A stretch of DNA of 64,000 nt from Viscum album (lineage: Eukaryota; Streptophyta; Magnoliopsida; Santalales; Viscaceae): assembly GCA_963277665.1 (NCBI GenBank), contig OY728136.1:1978602576-1978666575 (forward strand). The letters are read 5' to 3'. Under the pieces are notes generated by a model. It was given only the letters and a program-made list of their open reading frames with translations, had not been told where the DNA came from and searched no databases. Numbering within the stretch: position 1 is the stretch's first letter; each line of letters starts with the position of its first letter. The translations under genes and the position numbers were made by a program. Positions 12,970 to 24,704 of the stretch are shown one piece after another.

Positions 12970-15900
12970 CCATATTTCTAATCAAGATGCATTAACTAGG
13001 ATGTCATTAAACCTATATGTGTGAGTTAGTTCTACCTAGAGTGGATAATATCTTAACATGGAAGGATGAATTCTCCTATTCATGTGTTCGAGATGGTGCA
13101 TTTCATTGGTTGTAGTGGTTGTTGGTTTGAGCTGTGTGGAGGTCGATATGGTTGTGTGTTGGTAGTGTAGAAGTGTGTTGTTATGGGAGGAGAAGGGTTA
13201 TTATTTTTGTTGTGGTGATGTTGTTGTGTCGGGTGTTTTTTAGTCATTTGGTTTGGCACATTTGGCAGGTGGTAGGATTTGAGGTGATGAGACCCTTGAG
13301 AGGTATCTTGCGGGGTAATTGTTCAAATCCATTTCCATTTGGGATTGGTTTTGGATTCTTGAGGGGGAGAATCATTTTGAGAGGTATCTAATGTATCATG
13401 TTCATTCCCTTCTGGCCTTTTACATAGCCAGTTTTGTTGATTGAGGTGCTTGGGATAAGTTTCAAGAGTTCTTGGGGGAAGTTGGATGTGCAAAAAAGGT
13501 GTTCCATGAATTACACATTGTGTAATTTGATTAAATGATGTTAAATTCCATTTCACACCTTGTATATGGATATTTCATTATGTGAGGGTTTTCAGAGTTA
13601 ATTAAATAATAAAATGACAAGGTGAATCATTGTCCATCAGAAACCAAACACCAAGGATTTCACAAGGTGAAATCGGATTACATGTCATGGAATCCCCCAG
13701 TCCACTGCAATTTTAAAATTATTTTTTTAGTTGAACTTTTATTCATTTGGAAGTGCTCTCTCCTTCCTCTAATTTTGTGTGAACCTTAGGTGATATGGGG
13801 TGTTCTTAGATCCCTTATTCATCCATCTTCAATCTGTTTATCTCAATGGATGTTCTTTGATGATTCATGGTTGAACCATTGTGATTTCTCTCCTCCTTCT
13901 CACCCGTTTTCTTTCATTATTATACTAGGGATCCAATATAGTGGTGTTTACTTGGTTTGGGGTGTGTGTTGGGTTGAGTTTTATGGTATTGGGATGTTTC
14001 ATAGGTAAATCTATAGTTCTCGTGGTGTGATTTTGGTTTGAGGGCATATTTATTCACCCTACAGTGCACATAAAGTTGGAAAGCTTCTTTAAGGTAGGAT
14101 TTCCCGAATTTATCCTTATTGTGTAACATAGAGAAGGGGTTCTGCTTTTGTTTATATATATATATATGGTTTTTCTAGATTATTCTAAGATAAAAAAATT
14201 ATTTAATTGAAATTTAATGGTTGTGGGGTATGCTTTGCATGTTTTTACACACTTGATATGATTATGATATTGTTAATTGTATGGGCTTCATGCCCTGTTG
14301 AAAATGGTGATCGTTGGAGGATTTTTTTGAGCAAGATATTTTTTCTATGATTTCTTATTTTCTTGTGATTTTTGTGATATAACCCAAAAATAGAAATTGT
14401 CTAACCATTTATATTTGGATAATGAAATTGTTACCCTATGATTTTGGCTAATATGATAATTACCGTAAAGTAAAGTAGTATATGATAACGACATTTTTTG
14501 TAAATTTGTAAAATGATATTGATGTGTTATGATGTGAGGAAATTATTACAGGATAGAGATGTGTGGTTTTAATGGGGTGTGGGGAGACGTTTGGTTTCTT
14601 TCCATGATTTTGGTGTGGTGAGGAGGTAGTTTTTTTGTCTTCTCTTTTTGGGTGGTGAGGTGATAGTTTGTTTGGCCATTCTTTTCAGGGGGTGAGGTGA
14701 TAGTTTTTTTGGATGTGCTTTTGGGGCTAAAAGGAGGTAGTTTTTTTCTATGCTTATAGGGTGGTGAGATGATATTTTGTTTGGCCATTATTTTGAAGTA
14801 GTGAGGTGATAGTTTGTTTGGCCATACTTTTATGGTGGTGAGGAGACAGAATGTTGAACTGTTTTTGGATTGTGGTTTCTTTATGCTAGATGCTTGAGTA
14901 GTTATGGAATAAATTAAATAATTGTTTAATAATGTTTGAAATGGAATGGGTTGGTTTGGTTAATGTTATGTGAACTGTTAATAAATAATTAGATGAATGG
15001 GTGTGGAATGTAGATGATATGTGAATCCGCTTTAGTTTATCAAGGCTCTTCACATTCTGAATTGACTATTGTAGATACTAATAAATACATTTAGAGGTGG
15101 AAACAAAAGTGACAATTTTGTGAGTTTGTTTGTGTGGTGGTGAATCCATATTTTGGGCCAAAGTTTTTGATACTATATATATACTTGTACATTCTTGGGA
15201 TTTCTATATTCAACCCACCCATTTTCAGCACTATGCGCTGATCACCCTCATATTCATGTGGGGGGTATTTTTCCCAACATCTAGTGGAGAGTAAAGATGG
15301 CTTCATACCCACTATTTCCCACTCTCTCTTCCAGGAGAGATAGGTATATAATAGACTGTGATGGTCGGATATCTTTTAGTGCTTTAGATTGTGGTTGTGA
15401 TGGTCTAGTTGTTTTCGAGTGAGTTGTGATTGCCCAGGTTTTATTTGGTCAAGGTGATATGTGTCCCAACTATCTTTAGGATGAGGTGTGATGACCTATG
15501 AATTTTCAGGAGAGATGTGATCATGAATATGGGCTGGTATCCTATGTGTTTTTGGGTGAGATGTGTGTGTCCGTTCTTGTGGGGCGGCGAGCCTAGGTGT
15601 CTGTATGAGAGGTGTGTTGTGACAGTGGTTGTGGGGAAGTTTGATATACATAACAGATGGGAGTGCTAGAACATACTCCATTGGCTGTGAGAGTATCATA
15701 CCAGTGGAAAAGGGGTGCGATGTTCCCTTATCAATGTGATTGTGTAACATTATATTACTTTACTTGAATTATTTAGTGAGAATGCCTTGGTGAGGTTGGG
15801 TTTGGTTAGTATACATATTAGGTGTTTTTTGGTTATGCTATTTTCTCATAGTTACATTAGTATGCTTCTTTCACTTGTGCACGAGAGACTGGTCTTCCTA

Positions 15901-16310
15901 CTGAGTATACCTGTATGCTCACCCTACTTATATATAACTATTTTCAGGTTTCCATGAGGATCTTGAAAATCATGTTGGACCTTACTATCTCAGATCCCTG
16001 ACAGTTGTTGTGTCACTACTTTAGCTTTACTTTTGGGAATTTACATTGGTGAATTTTCTTGTATTCGTTCTATTTATACATGCATGTGTTGAGGTTTTTG
16101 GATTTCATTTTTTTATTACTCCAGGTATTTGTTGTGGATGATTAATTCTATCTCCCAATCCAAAATTATTATAGAGGTTAATGCCTCCCATACTTTATAT
16201 TTTTATACTCTTGACGCTAATTACCAACCCAGGGCCTAATGGAGGCAGGACTCGAGGGTCATTATATCTCTCCCCTCATTACGATATCTTTGGAGGGAGG
16301 GGGTTATGGA
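12970..16310 (+). repeat. 3' LTR of the Tekay-like element
   Basis: This is the partner of the left LTR, about 3.3 kb long. Its first 450 bp (12,970-13,420), rich in GTGGT and TTGTGTGG words, have no obvious counterpart upstream of 5,110. From about 13,420 onward the two copies align with many substitutions and small indels. The 3' end is near 16,310, where GGAGGGAGGGGGTTATG parallels GGAAGGAGGGTGTCATT of the left copy. Confidence 0.7.
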
Positions 16311-16539
16311 AGATACTATAGGACGTTATCACATCAATTATAAGTATAATAATAGTGATAAAATATATAAATTAATATTCACACCTTTGAATATACATGT
16401 AACCTTAATTACAAAATAAGTTAGTTCTAGGGAACTGACTCCAATAATTTCAAGGTAAGAAAAAATTTGACTATTCTAATCCCTAATGGTGAAAAATAGG
16501 TCCAGGGTATTCCTAATTAATATAAAATCAATATTTCTA

Positions 16540-17130
16540 AATGAAATACTTGAAGAGGAGGTGTGAATTGAGTATCCTTAGGATTTTCTTTTACGAGAAG
16601 ATGATAAAAAAGTTGATTGGTTGAAGAAAGTGATTTATGGTCTAGAGTAAGCACCAAGATCACAATATGCATGAATTTATTAGTAATTAAAGAATATTTG
16701 TTTCCATCAAGGAGTATTTTATCATGACATCGATATTAATAATGATAGTGATAAAAGTATGATGGTGATCATATATGTATATGAAATAATATTTTGTGGA
16801 TCAAACAAAGCACAATGCAGGTAGTATGAAAAATATATAAGGTGTGAATTTAAAATGTTGATAATTAGAGATTTGACCTTTTCCCTTGGTTAAAATATAA
16901 TACAAGGAAGGCATGGAACATTAACATCAGAAACCAAATATTCTAAGGAGGTTCTGAGAATATTTGGAATGAAGGATTATAAGGAAATGGAAACAATAAT
17001 TACTACCTATATGATGTTTTAAAGGGATTACTATGACAAATATTTCAACATCATTAAGTATGGGTAGATTATTGAGATCCTATTATAATTAATAGTGAAA
17101 ATAAATAATATTATATTTTACACTTTTTAA
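16540..17130 (+). pseudogene. Ty1/copia reverse transcriptase relic
   Basis: Copia-specific RT blocks follow in order: NEILEEEV and EYP (16,541-16,580), then DWLKKVIYGLE..APRSQYA (16,616-16,670), which matches the family's KL-K-ALYGLKQAPR-WY. IIYVYEIIFCGSN (about 16,768-16,806) stands where the YVDD box should be; the two catalytic Asp are lost. FKMLIIRDLTFSLG follows at 16,851. Stops interrupt the frame. No gag or integrase part precedes it, because the Tekay-like LTR ends about 230 bp upstream. Confidence 0.8.
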
Positions 17131-17249
17131 TTTTTATGGTACTAGTGTAATCCAATGGAAATGCACTTGCTATCAGTAAATAGAATAACTTGTTATATCA
17201 AATAGACTATATATTTTGGTTTACTTTATAACAAAATATATTCATGTGA

Positions 17250-17708
17250 GCTATAGGGATATATGGTTATATATTGGGTTGATTGTATAGATTATATAAA
17301 GTCAACATCAAGAGGTTCATTCTATCTTGGATTACTGTGCATTTATTGGATTACAAAGAAACAAAATTGTATTTCACTAAGCACTACAGAGGATGAATAT
17401 ATTTTGACCACTCAAGATTTCACACAACTACTATGGGTGAAGCAGTAACTTGAGGATATAAGACTTGAAGAGAAGTTCATATTGAGATCAACTATAAATA
17501 TTCAATTGATATAGATATTATAAAAAATATTATCCCTGACTCAAGAATAAAGAACATTATAATCAAGTATCACATCATAAATAATAAAGTCGAGGATGGA
17601 TTGGTGAAATTGAAGTATGTGCCTACCCAACTAAAAATCACAAATTTCACAATAAAAGAATTACCCAAAGAGATTTTTGAGAAGCATTGGATAGATCCTA
17701 AGGTCTAG
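17250..17708 (+). pseudogene. Ty1/copia RNase H relic
   Basis: The frame at 17,263-17,448 reads KSTSRGSFYLGLLCIYW, then KKQNCISLSTTEDEYI and LLWVKQ. These match the copia RNase H blocks 'RKSTSG..F', 'SKKQ..VSLSTAEAEY' and 'LLW.KQ'. After a frameshift, the C-terminal stretch (about 17,590-17,708) ends in ITNFTIKELPKEIFEKHWIDP, in the place of the family's D-ifTKaLp-e-Fe motif. This completes the copia pol. RT, RNase H and the possible LTR are collinear on the + strand. Confidence 0.85.
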
Positions 17709-18230
17709 TTAACCCCTCACAATTAAATAGCATGGATTTGAATTACCCATTTCCTAAGAAATTGCATGGATTTTCTTATTTGATAACCATTTTTTATTTC
17801 TCTTATAGCCCTCAAAGGTGTGATCTATGGGTTTGATATGAAAGGGGGAGAGAAATATTATCAAGAAAGTGGGAGAGATAAATATGACTTATCAAACCTT
17901 TTATTGGGGGATTTAATGTTTTCATAGGGGCAGATATATTCAACATTAGATTAGGTGGATAATTAAATATATGTATAGATAGAATAATTTAAAAGAACCA
18001 ATAAAATATCATGAGCCGAATGATGTGATTAATTAATATAATTTACATGTTACACAAGTTTCTCCTATAGATCTTAACACTTATAGGATTAGAGTATGTT
18101 TTAAATGAGCCTTCAATATTCAACAAGTGGTGTAGATAGTGAATGGTGTTTTAGGTAGTAAGTGAGAAGGATTTTTTAACACTATAATTAAGGAGTTTGG
18201 AGTATTATCAAAAAACCCAAAGGGAATTAT

Positions 18231-19535
18231 TGTTAGAAAAATTACCTGAAGATAATTATTCTAAGAGTTTGGGCTGTGTTTTTTGAAAAAGTATTTTAAA
18301 AAATTTATGGAGTGGATAAAACCACGATTTATTCTAGAAGTAAGGTATTTATAGGATTTTTAAGTCTGTTCAAGTTGATTTCATAGTGATTTAGATCAAA
18401 GTATGGGTTCTCCTGAAACTCAAGTATACCCTCATGTAAACAAGTCACGATCATATAACTGAGGTTGTGTGAAATTCATGGCATTTATAAATTGGTGGTG
18501 ATACATTTTCTTGAATCATGAAGTGTTGTTTGACATATTTTTTTTCCTATAAGAGGAAAATAATCTCTTAATTATGTAGAAAATAATACTTAGATAATAT
18601 ATAAGGGACATGTTTTCAGGTAGGGATTATGAGAACATCTTCCCTGCATAAGAGTAATTACATGACCAACAATTGTGCACATAAAGAATGTCATGTGAAC
18701 AAGTATTTGGGTGAAAATATTTTATGTTAACATAAATTGTGCTCAAAAGCATTTACAAGAATATTATTGAAATTGTATAAAATTACAATAATAAAAAGAA
18801 AAATTTCATTTTTTTGAAAGGAGAGATTTACGACACATCAATTGTGGTGTAAATAAATTTTATCTAGTAAATATGAAAAATATATCGATGAAACAGTTGA
18901 TACACTTCATTAGAGAGAAAAATGTATTTTCAAATCATGAGTGGCTATAAACATGGGTAAAAATGAGTCTTCTCCAAACATTTTAAACAATAAGTGGTCT
19001 TAATGATTCTGGTATATTATCACATCATCATTGTATAATCTAAGGATTAGCGCAGTGTGAATAAAAGAATTAAAAATTTCTTGTGACTCTCTTTACTTGT
19101 CTTATGTTTCATATATTAAATGAGGGTTATTTGTGTTTATTTTAATGGTGAAACATGATCATTGGTGAGGGTATTTTAAATAAATAAATATACATTAATC
19201 CAACCTTCTCCCTCAGGGTTTTTAATTTTTTTGAGGACAATATAAGTTCCATTAATATTAAAGGATTCATGAAATGAATCCTTGACCACTATTAAATGAA
19301 ATTTAGTGGTATCCCCAATCATAAAATCTCTAAATTGGAAGAATAATTTAGTTCTAATGTTCAATGAAAGTGATCACATTATAGGAGAACCTCTAAGATA
19401 AAAGTCTAATCACTTATTTAGACTCATATATTATTTATTTCACACTCTAAACAAATCATAAATCCACTGCACTACCATGGGGGATGAACTCTTAGTTGTG
19501 GTATTTTACTTCAATATGTTTCGATCAATGGATGT
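18231..19535 (+). repeat. Possible 3' LTR of the copia element, cut by the CACTA
   Basis: AAAGGGAATTAT followed by TGTTAGAAAAATTACC at 18,231 looks like a weak polypurine tract plus an LTR start. It lies about 520 bp downstream of the RNase H end, which is possible for SIRE/Maximus-like copia elements. There is no second copy in the window to prove it. The CACTA element begins at 19,536, so the remainder would lie after 42,474. Confidence 0.35.
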
Positions 19536-19550
19536 CACTAGTGCAGGAAA
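19536..19550 (+). repeat. Left terminal inverted repeat of CACTA-1
   Basis: CACTAGTGCAGGAAA. The first ten bases are identical to the inverted right end and later bases are similar. It is preceded by target duplication TGT. Confidence 0.92.
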
Positions 19551-19554
19551 CATT

Positions 19555-20240
19555 ATTTATATTGGGTATGTTTTATTTTTACGTTGGTTTTTAGCCAAAT
19601 TTATTAAAGGTGATGTTATAAATACAGTTTTTTACGTTGGATATTTTAAAACCATTGTAAAAAAGCATAAATCTGAATAGTTTTTCACATAGGTTCATAA
19701 ATAACCGACACAATAACCCTTTGGGGGATCAATTTACTACATTAGTTATTTAATTACTAAGTTGGTATATAGTTTATTATGTCGGTTATTAAATATCTGA
19801 CATAATAAATCAAGCCTTTGAAGGGTTTTTTAAGTAGGTTATTTACAAAACGACGTGAAAACTCCTACGGAGGCTTGATTTATTACATCAGTTATTTAAT
19901 AACTAACATGGTATATAGTATATTACATCAGTTATTACATAACAAACATAATATGTCCACATCTGAATCATTTTTCATGTTGGTTATTGTATAACCGATG
20001 TGAAAAACTACATATGACGTTGGTTATGTAATAACCGACGTAAAACACTCTACCCAAGAAATTATTACATCAGTTATAAAATAACCGACACAATAATCTG
20101 TCTGCAAAGAGGTTTTCATGTGAGTTATTATATAACCGATGTGAAAATTGATATACGACGTCGATTATTAAATAACTGATGTATAAACCTTTCCCTAAGG
20201 ATTTATTACGTCAGTTATAAAATAACCGATGTAAAAACCA
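19555..20240. repeat. Left subterminal repeat array of CACTA-1
   Basis: About a dozen or more imperfect copies of TTATTxxATAACCGACGTxA occur in both orientations, often back to back so that they form hairpins (for example 19,980-20,005, 20,021-20,045, 20,205-20,240). In known CACTA elements such subterminal repeats bind the TNPA protein. The same motif recurs at the right end (42,110-42,450). Confidence 0.85.
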
Positions 20241-20559
20241 AATTAAAAAAAATAGTGAAACCATTACTATACTCTGCCAAAGTAGACCTGAAACAACAGA
20301 AACCATACCAAAAATAGACCCAAAAGAAGACCAGAATCTATACCAGAAAAACATCAAAACTAGACCAAAACAAGAAGAACCAGAGAAAAATTAAACATTC
20401 ACATATATAACATTCCAAACATACAATTTCTACTAAAAAACCTACATACAACCAAAACAACTACCAAATACACAATTAAAAATTAAAATATTCAAAATTA
20501 CACTTTACACACAAACAAACTAAAATCCAATCAAACCTGTAAAGTAATTTTACCATTCC

Positions 20560-23544
20560 ACTTATAAGTGTTTAACCTATTGACCACTATAGGGTTGAGT
20601 GTCATCAAATAGTAAAAAATTAAAAGGAAATTATTTAACATGTATAATGAATAAATCAAATGAAATATTATGTCAAAGTTTAAAAGGAAATCTAACAGGG
20701 TCAAAGTTTATTATTGTTCTAGTTGTAATTATTTTATACATAAATATAAACATATAATATCTGCATTTGACGATTCATTGTTATTCATGATAATTCTATT
20801 TAAATGAGTGTCAATTAAAAATATCTTTTTTATGTAATACATAGAAAATTACAAATTAAAAATGGATATTTACCTTTACTTTTAAATATTTGATATTGAC
20901 ACTCCTTTTTCTTTGTGTTTTTTTTCAAAAGTATGACCATCCCCTATTAGAAAATAACACGAAAGGGATAAATTTAAAATTCATTATAATATAAAAAAAT
21001 ATTTATAAATTGAATCTTACTTTTCCAATATATTCTTAATACTTCCCCGCACATCGCCATGTATAGAGCATATCCAATAATGTGTTTTCTCCTTTGGACA
21101 AAAATACCGCTAACATCCAATGGTCACTAATATAATAAAAATTATAGTTAGTTGTTTATTATTTTAAAAGATAAATAAAAAATTTCTTGATATATGTTTC
21201 ATACATCTCACAAAAAAGGCATCATCCAACACAGCGTGATTATATTTTGTTCAAATCTTTCAGCAATATAAAGTGTTCTTTGTTCCTCATCCAATGCATG
21301 TGCTCTAAGGGAAATCTTATGCAGGTCCATTAATCCATATACATCTGTATGCTCATTAATCTCACACATGTTATAAAGATACCTAATAAAAAATATACAT
21401 AATTATACATTTTTAATAAATATAACGCAGGGAAATGTGTTAAGACTTACATGAAAAAATATGCACCATGTTGATTCCCAACTTATCTCTAGTAAAAATC
21501 TCCCTGATATCAGTTTTCACAATCCCCATATTTATTGTACATCCACACACATGATATTCCATTTGAAATTAATAATGATCCACCAAAAAGTTTGAATATC
21601 TTGACAATCTGTCAAGACTACTAGAATTTGTATCTGACTTTATACCCATTTTTCATTGTTGTTGTCTATAAAGTATTTCTCTACCTTTGAAGAATTCATG
21701 TAAATAAATAGAAAAATATATTAGTTTTCAAATGTTAAAATAACTTTAATAAAGAATAAAATAAAAGATATAACATACATACCTCTATGGTAATGAGTCT
21801 TAGAAGATTGGATGGCCAAACTAAAAAGTGGCCGATACTATGTCCAGCGGTCGTCACCTCCTCTGTAGGTAATGGTACTCGAGATGATCTATCTATAATA
21901 TCATATATAGTGACCCTATTATGCTATACCTGTAACTATTGATGATGAACTGTATCTCCTATAAAATATACCAGCCCATAATAAAGTATCTGATATTGAG
22001 GATCATCAAAATATAACTCACAATAAGTAGGAAGTTGTGGCAGTGGAGTAGGATAATAAATGGGGTTGGAAGGATGAGGTGGAGGATAAATAATGGGGTC
22101 TGGAGGTGGGGGAGTGGGATCTACTAGTGGAGGTGGAGGATAAATAATGGGGTCTACAGGGGAGTTGGAGGAGTGAGAGATGTAGTATGAAATTATCTTT
22201 GCATGTCTGCAAACATAGACTAGACATATGCTCTAATCTTTTCCTCCATCATCACATTAATATTATTAACTTCAGCCTCCAAGGATTCTATTTTTTTATA
22301 AACACCTTCAACAGAAGAAGATGAATAATGTTGAAACAATTTTTCTACTGATAAATTCATTGGGTATCCTCATACATGACCGGGGTGTTCGGGCTTTCCC
22401 AATGCTGCAGATAAAATATATTGCCTCCCAGAAGTTGTAAATACACCCTGTGTACTCTACTCCTTAATAGAATCTTATATTAATTAATTGAAAATTTATT
22501 TATTGATTCAAAGTATATAAAGAATAAAATAAAATTAAATAAATAAAATAAATATCTTACAATCTTCTTAGCTATGATTCTTGATTATTCCAAAAGATAT
22601 TGGCCCTTTTTACCTGTTCTCTCTTCCATTTTTCATGTCTAGATGGAGGGGATGGAGGGGAAACCTCCTCATAGCTTGAAGATTCAACTCTAATTTTTGT
22701 AAATTTTTCACCATCATTTGTTCTCCCAATAAACCATACCATCCCCGAGAAAACTATGAGGGTATACATTTTTAGATTGGATCTCATGATGAGATGTCCT
22801 TGTTTACTATAAATTAAGAATAATAAATCATTAACAGAACATTAATAAAATCATTTATATAATAAATATTATAAAAATTTACATTTCCCTTACAAAAAAT
22901 GATCCTTTTATTCTAATTTCAATAATTGTTTTCCATTTGTCTTCATCTATGAAAGGATATATATGACATAGGCTATCATATTTCCTATGAACAAATATGA
23001 AATCAGATGTGAGGGTTGATTTGAAATCCCTCCATCTCCTAGAAACCATCGATAAACATTTCCTCTTGACCCCTCTAGTGTTAGGAATATCAAATTTCAT
23101 CTGATAAAGAAGAGGTAAAACATATTATACTTTAAACATTTAAAGATTAGTCAAACAGTAGGAAAATATATTACCAAAATTTTCTCCCATAACAAAGATA
23201 TTATCACATTTTTTCACACTTCTCTAATTATTATAAAGAATTATTACATTTATTTTACCCTGAGTTGATACAAAAACCATAAAATCTTTTGTATTTGGAC
23301 CTCTAGGAATATCATTCTCATCAAACTCAATGAGTATCATTTGGTCCTAGCTATGGGAAAGTGGTAATTTTAGTAAACAAGTGCAGCCATGTTTACCAAC
23401 TCTTGAACTCTTTTTTGTCATTATGGGAGAACATGAGGAAGATTGGGGAACATCATGAGGAGCTTGTGAATGTTCCTCCCTAGAGGTATGTTAATGATTC
23501 TCATCTCCAGAATCATGTGGTTGATCAACTGATTGATCTGTCAT
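20560..23544 (-). pseudogene. CACTA second gene: plant transposase domain and Ulp1-like protease
   Basis: Read on the - strand, the likely start is ATG at 23,544 (MTDQSVDQPHDSGDENH). A Transposase_24-type (Ptta/En/Spm) core follows at 23,100-22,879: MKFDIPNTRGVKRKCLSMVS then RRWRDFKSTLTSDFIF. A charged stretch with SRHEKWKREQVKRANIFW comes at about 22,640-22,580. AALGKPEHPGHV (22,410-22,375) matches the HPGRVRG motif of these proteins. GHSIGHFLVWPSNLL (about 21,850-21,805) matches their C-terminal SVG-WPS block. Further on, about 21,370-21,230 reads MCEINEHTDVYGLMDLHKIS, and DHW (21,125-21,117) opens an Ulp1/C48-like cysteine protease segment with HWMLAVF, retaining the catalytic His. Stops and frame changes are frequent; some could be introns. 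TNPA-like function in binding the ends is inferred. Confidence 0.75.
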
Positions 23545-24009
23545 TATCCTTAAAATGAAAAAAAGAAAACATTTGTTCAAAAATATACAAATTCAAATAT
23601 TACAATACTAATATAAACAAAAAAAATGAAAAACTAAGCTAAGCTACGTAATAGTAAACATGGTAAATATGGTAAGCATGTTAAACAATGTTAAAGATGG
23701 TTAACCTGGTAGTGTAATTGTCATTCAACAAAATCAATAAATATATAATTTATGTAAAGGTAATCTATAGTAAACTATGGTAAACCTGGTCAGCATGGTA
23801 AACATAGTAAAGTAATTCTCATTCAAAAAAATCAATAGATATATAAGTTATGTAATGGAAAACAAGATAAACTAAACTAAAAAACATTAAAATAAACAAA
23901 TATTTATACTTATTTCTTTTAATATGATTTTTAGTAAAGAAAAAAATTACAATATCTAACATTTTATGAAATTAATAAATGTAAACAAGAAATAAACATA
24001 TGTTACCTG

Positions 24010-24620
24010 AAATATTAGGAATGTACAAATGGATTGTTTTCCCAAATTCCTTCGTCGTGATCATTTCTTATGGAAAAAACCATGTCTTCAACATACTCAT
24101 CAGTATTTTCTGCTAATATTTCCATGGAAGTAGGGATGTCACATAAATCAGCATCTTCATCATGCTGATCCTTACCAACATATTGTTTTTCCCTTGTAAA
24201 ATAATTGACCACTGCATATCTGATTGATTGACAACATAGAAAATCTATTTTGAATGTTTTTCTATTATAAAAGAATTTGCGGGTCTTCTAAGCTATTCCT
24301 ATTAACATCTATCATTCCAAATTCATCATGTCTGAAATTGTTGTTACGAATAGACCATTTTTAATAAATAATAGGAACTTTAATTTTAGAGTAATAAAAC
24401 TCTCATATTTCTTCAATGACTCTATAATATTCAGTTGATGCATAAATTGGGTTTTTATCTTTAGAACTCTAAAAATGCATTGCTTCTGCAAACCCCAATA
24501 CAACACTATTTTACCCAGCACTTCTATTGTCCAGAGATTTTGTATGAAATTTGATTCCATTAATGTCATACCCGTACCATGTTATCACATTTAAACTTGG
24601 ACCACCCACTAACCCTATTA
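24010..24620 (-). pseudogene. TNP2 transposase, C-terminal part (CACTA-1)
   Basis: About 24,575-24,530 reads GYDINGIKFHTKSLDNRSAG, the DUF4216-type block found after the TNP2 catalytic region. The frame at 24,212-24,015 has VNYFTREKQYVGKDQ, then YVEDMVFSIRNDHDEGIWEN, the hallmark C-terminus of CACTA transposases, ending at a stop at 24,015. The segment is separated from the N-terminal part (38,540-36,230) by the Athila insertion. TNP2 cuts the element ends during transposition. Internal stops show it is inactive. Confidence 0.85.
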
Positions 24621-24704
24621 ATGTTTATGATATATGTGATCTACCAAGAAAGGTATTTTTAAACCAAGGAAAAAATGTATTTTGGTGATCATTGAAAGCA
24701 TGGA

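Larger units (their letters stand above)
5110..16310 (+). mobile_element. Degenerate Ty3/gypsy chromovirus, Tekay/Del-like
   Basis: Two long direct repeats (about 5,110-8,009 and 12,970-16,310) flank an internal region with gag, protease, RT, RNase H, integrase and chromodomain in the normal Ty3/gypsy order, all on the + strand. The site just after the left repeat (TGGTAATAGAGG) is close to the initiator-tRNA-Met primer site typical of this lineage, and a purine tract precedes the right repeat. A C-terminal chromodomain together with LTRs near 3 kb fits Tekay/Del rather than CRM or Reina. Every domain is interrupted by stops and frameshifts, so the copy is dead. I could not find a target-site duplication, and the left repeat appears truncated at its 5' end. 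Confidence 0.85.

Noticed and set aside
19555..20240. Regularly spaced repeats that could suggest a CRISPR-like array
   Set aside because: They are in both orientations, variable in length, lack unique spacers and flank a CACTA terminus in a plant genome.
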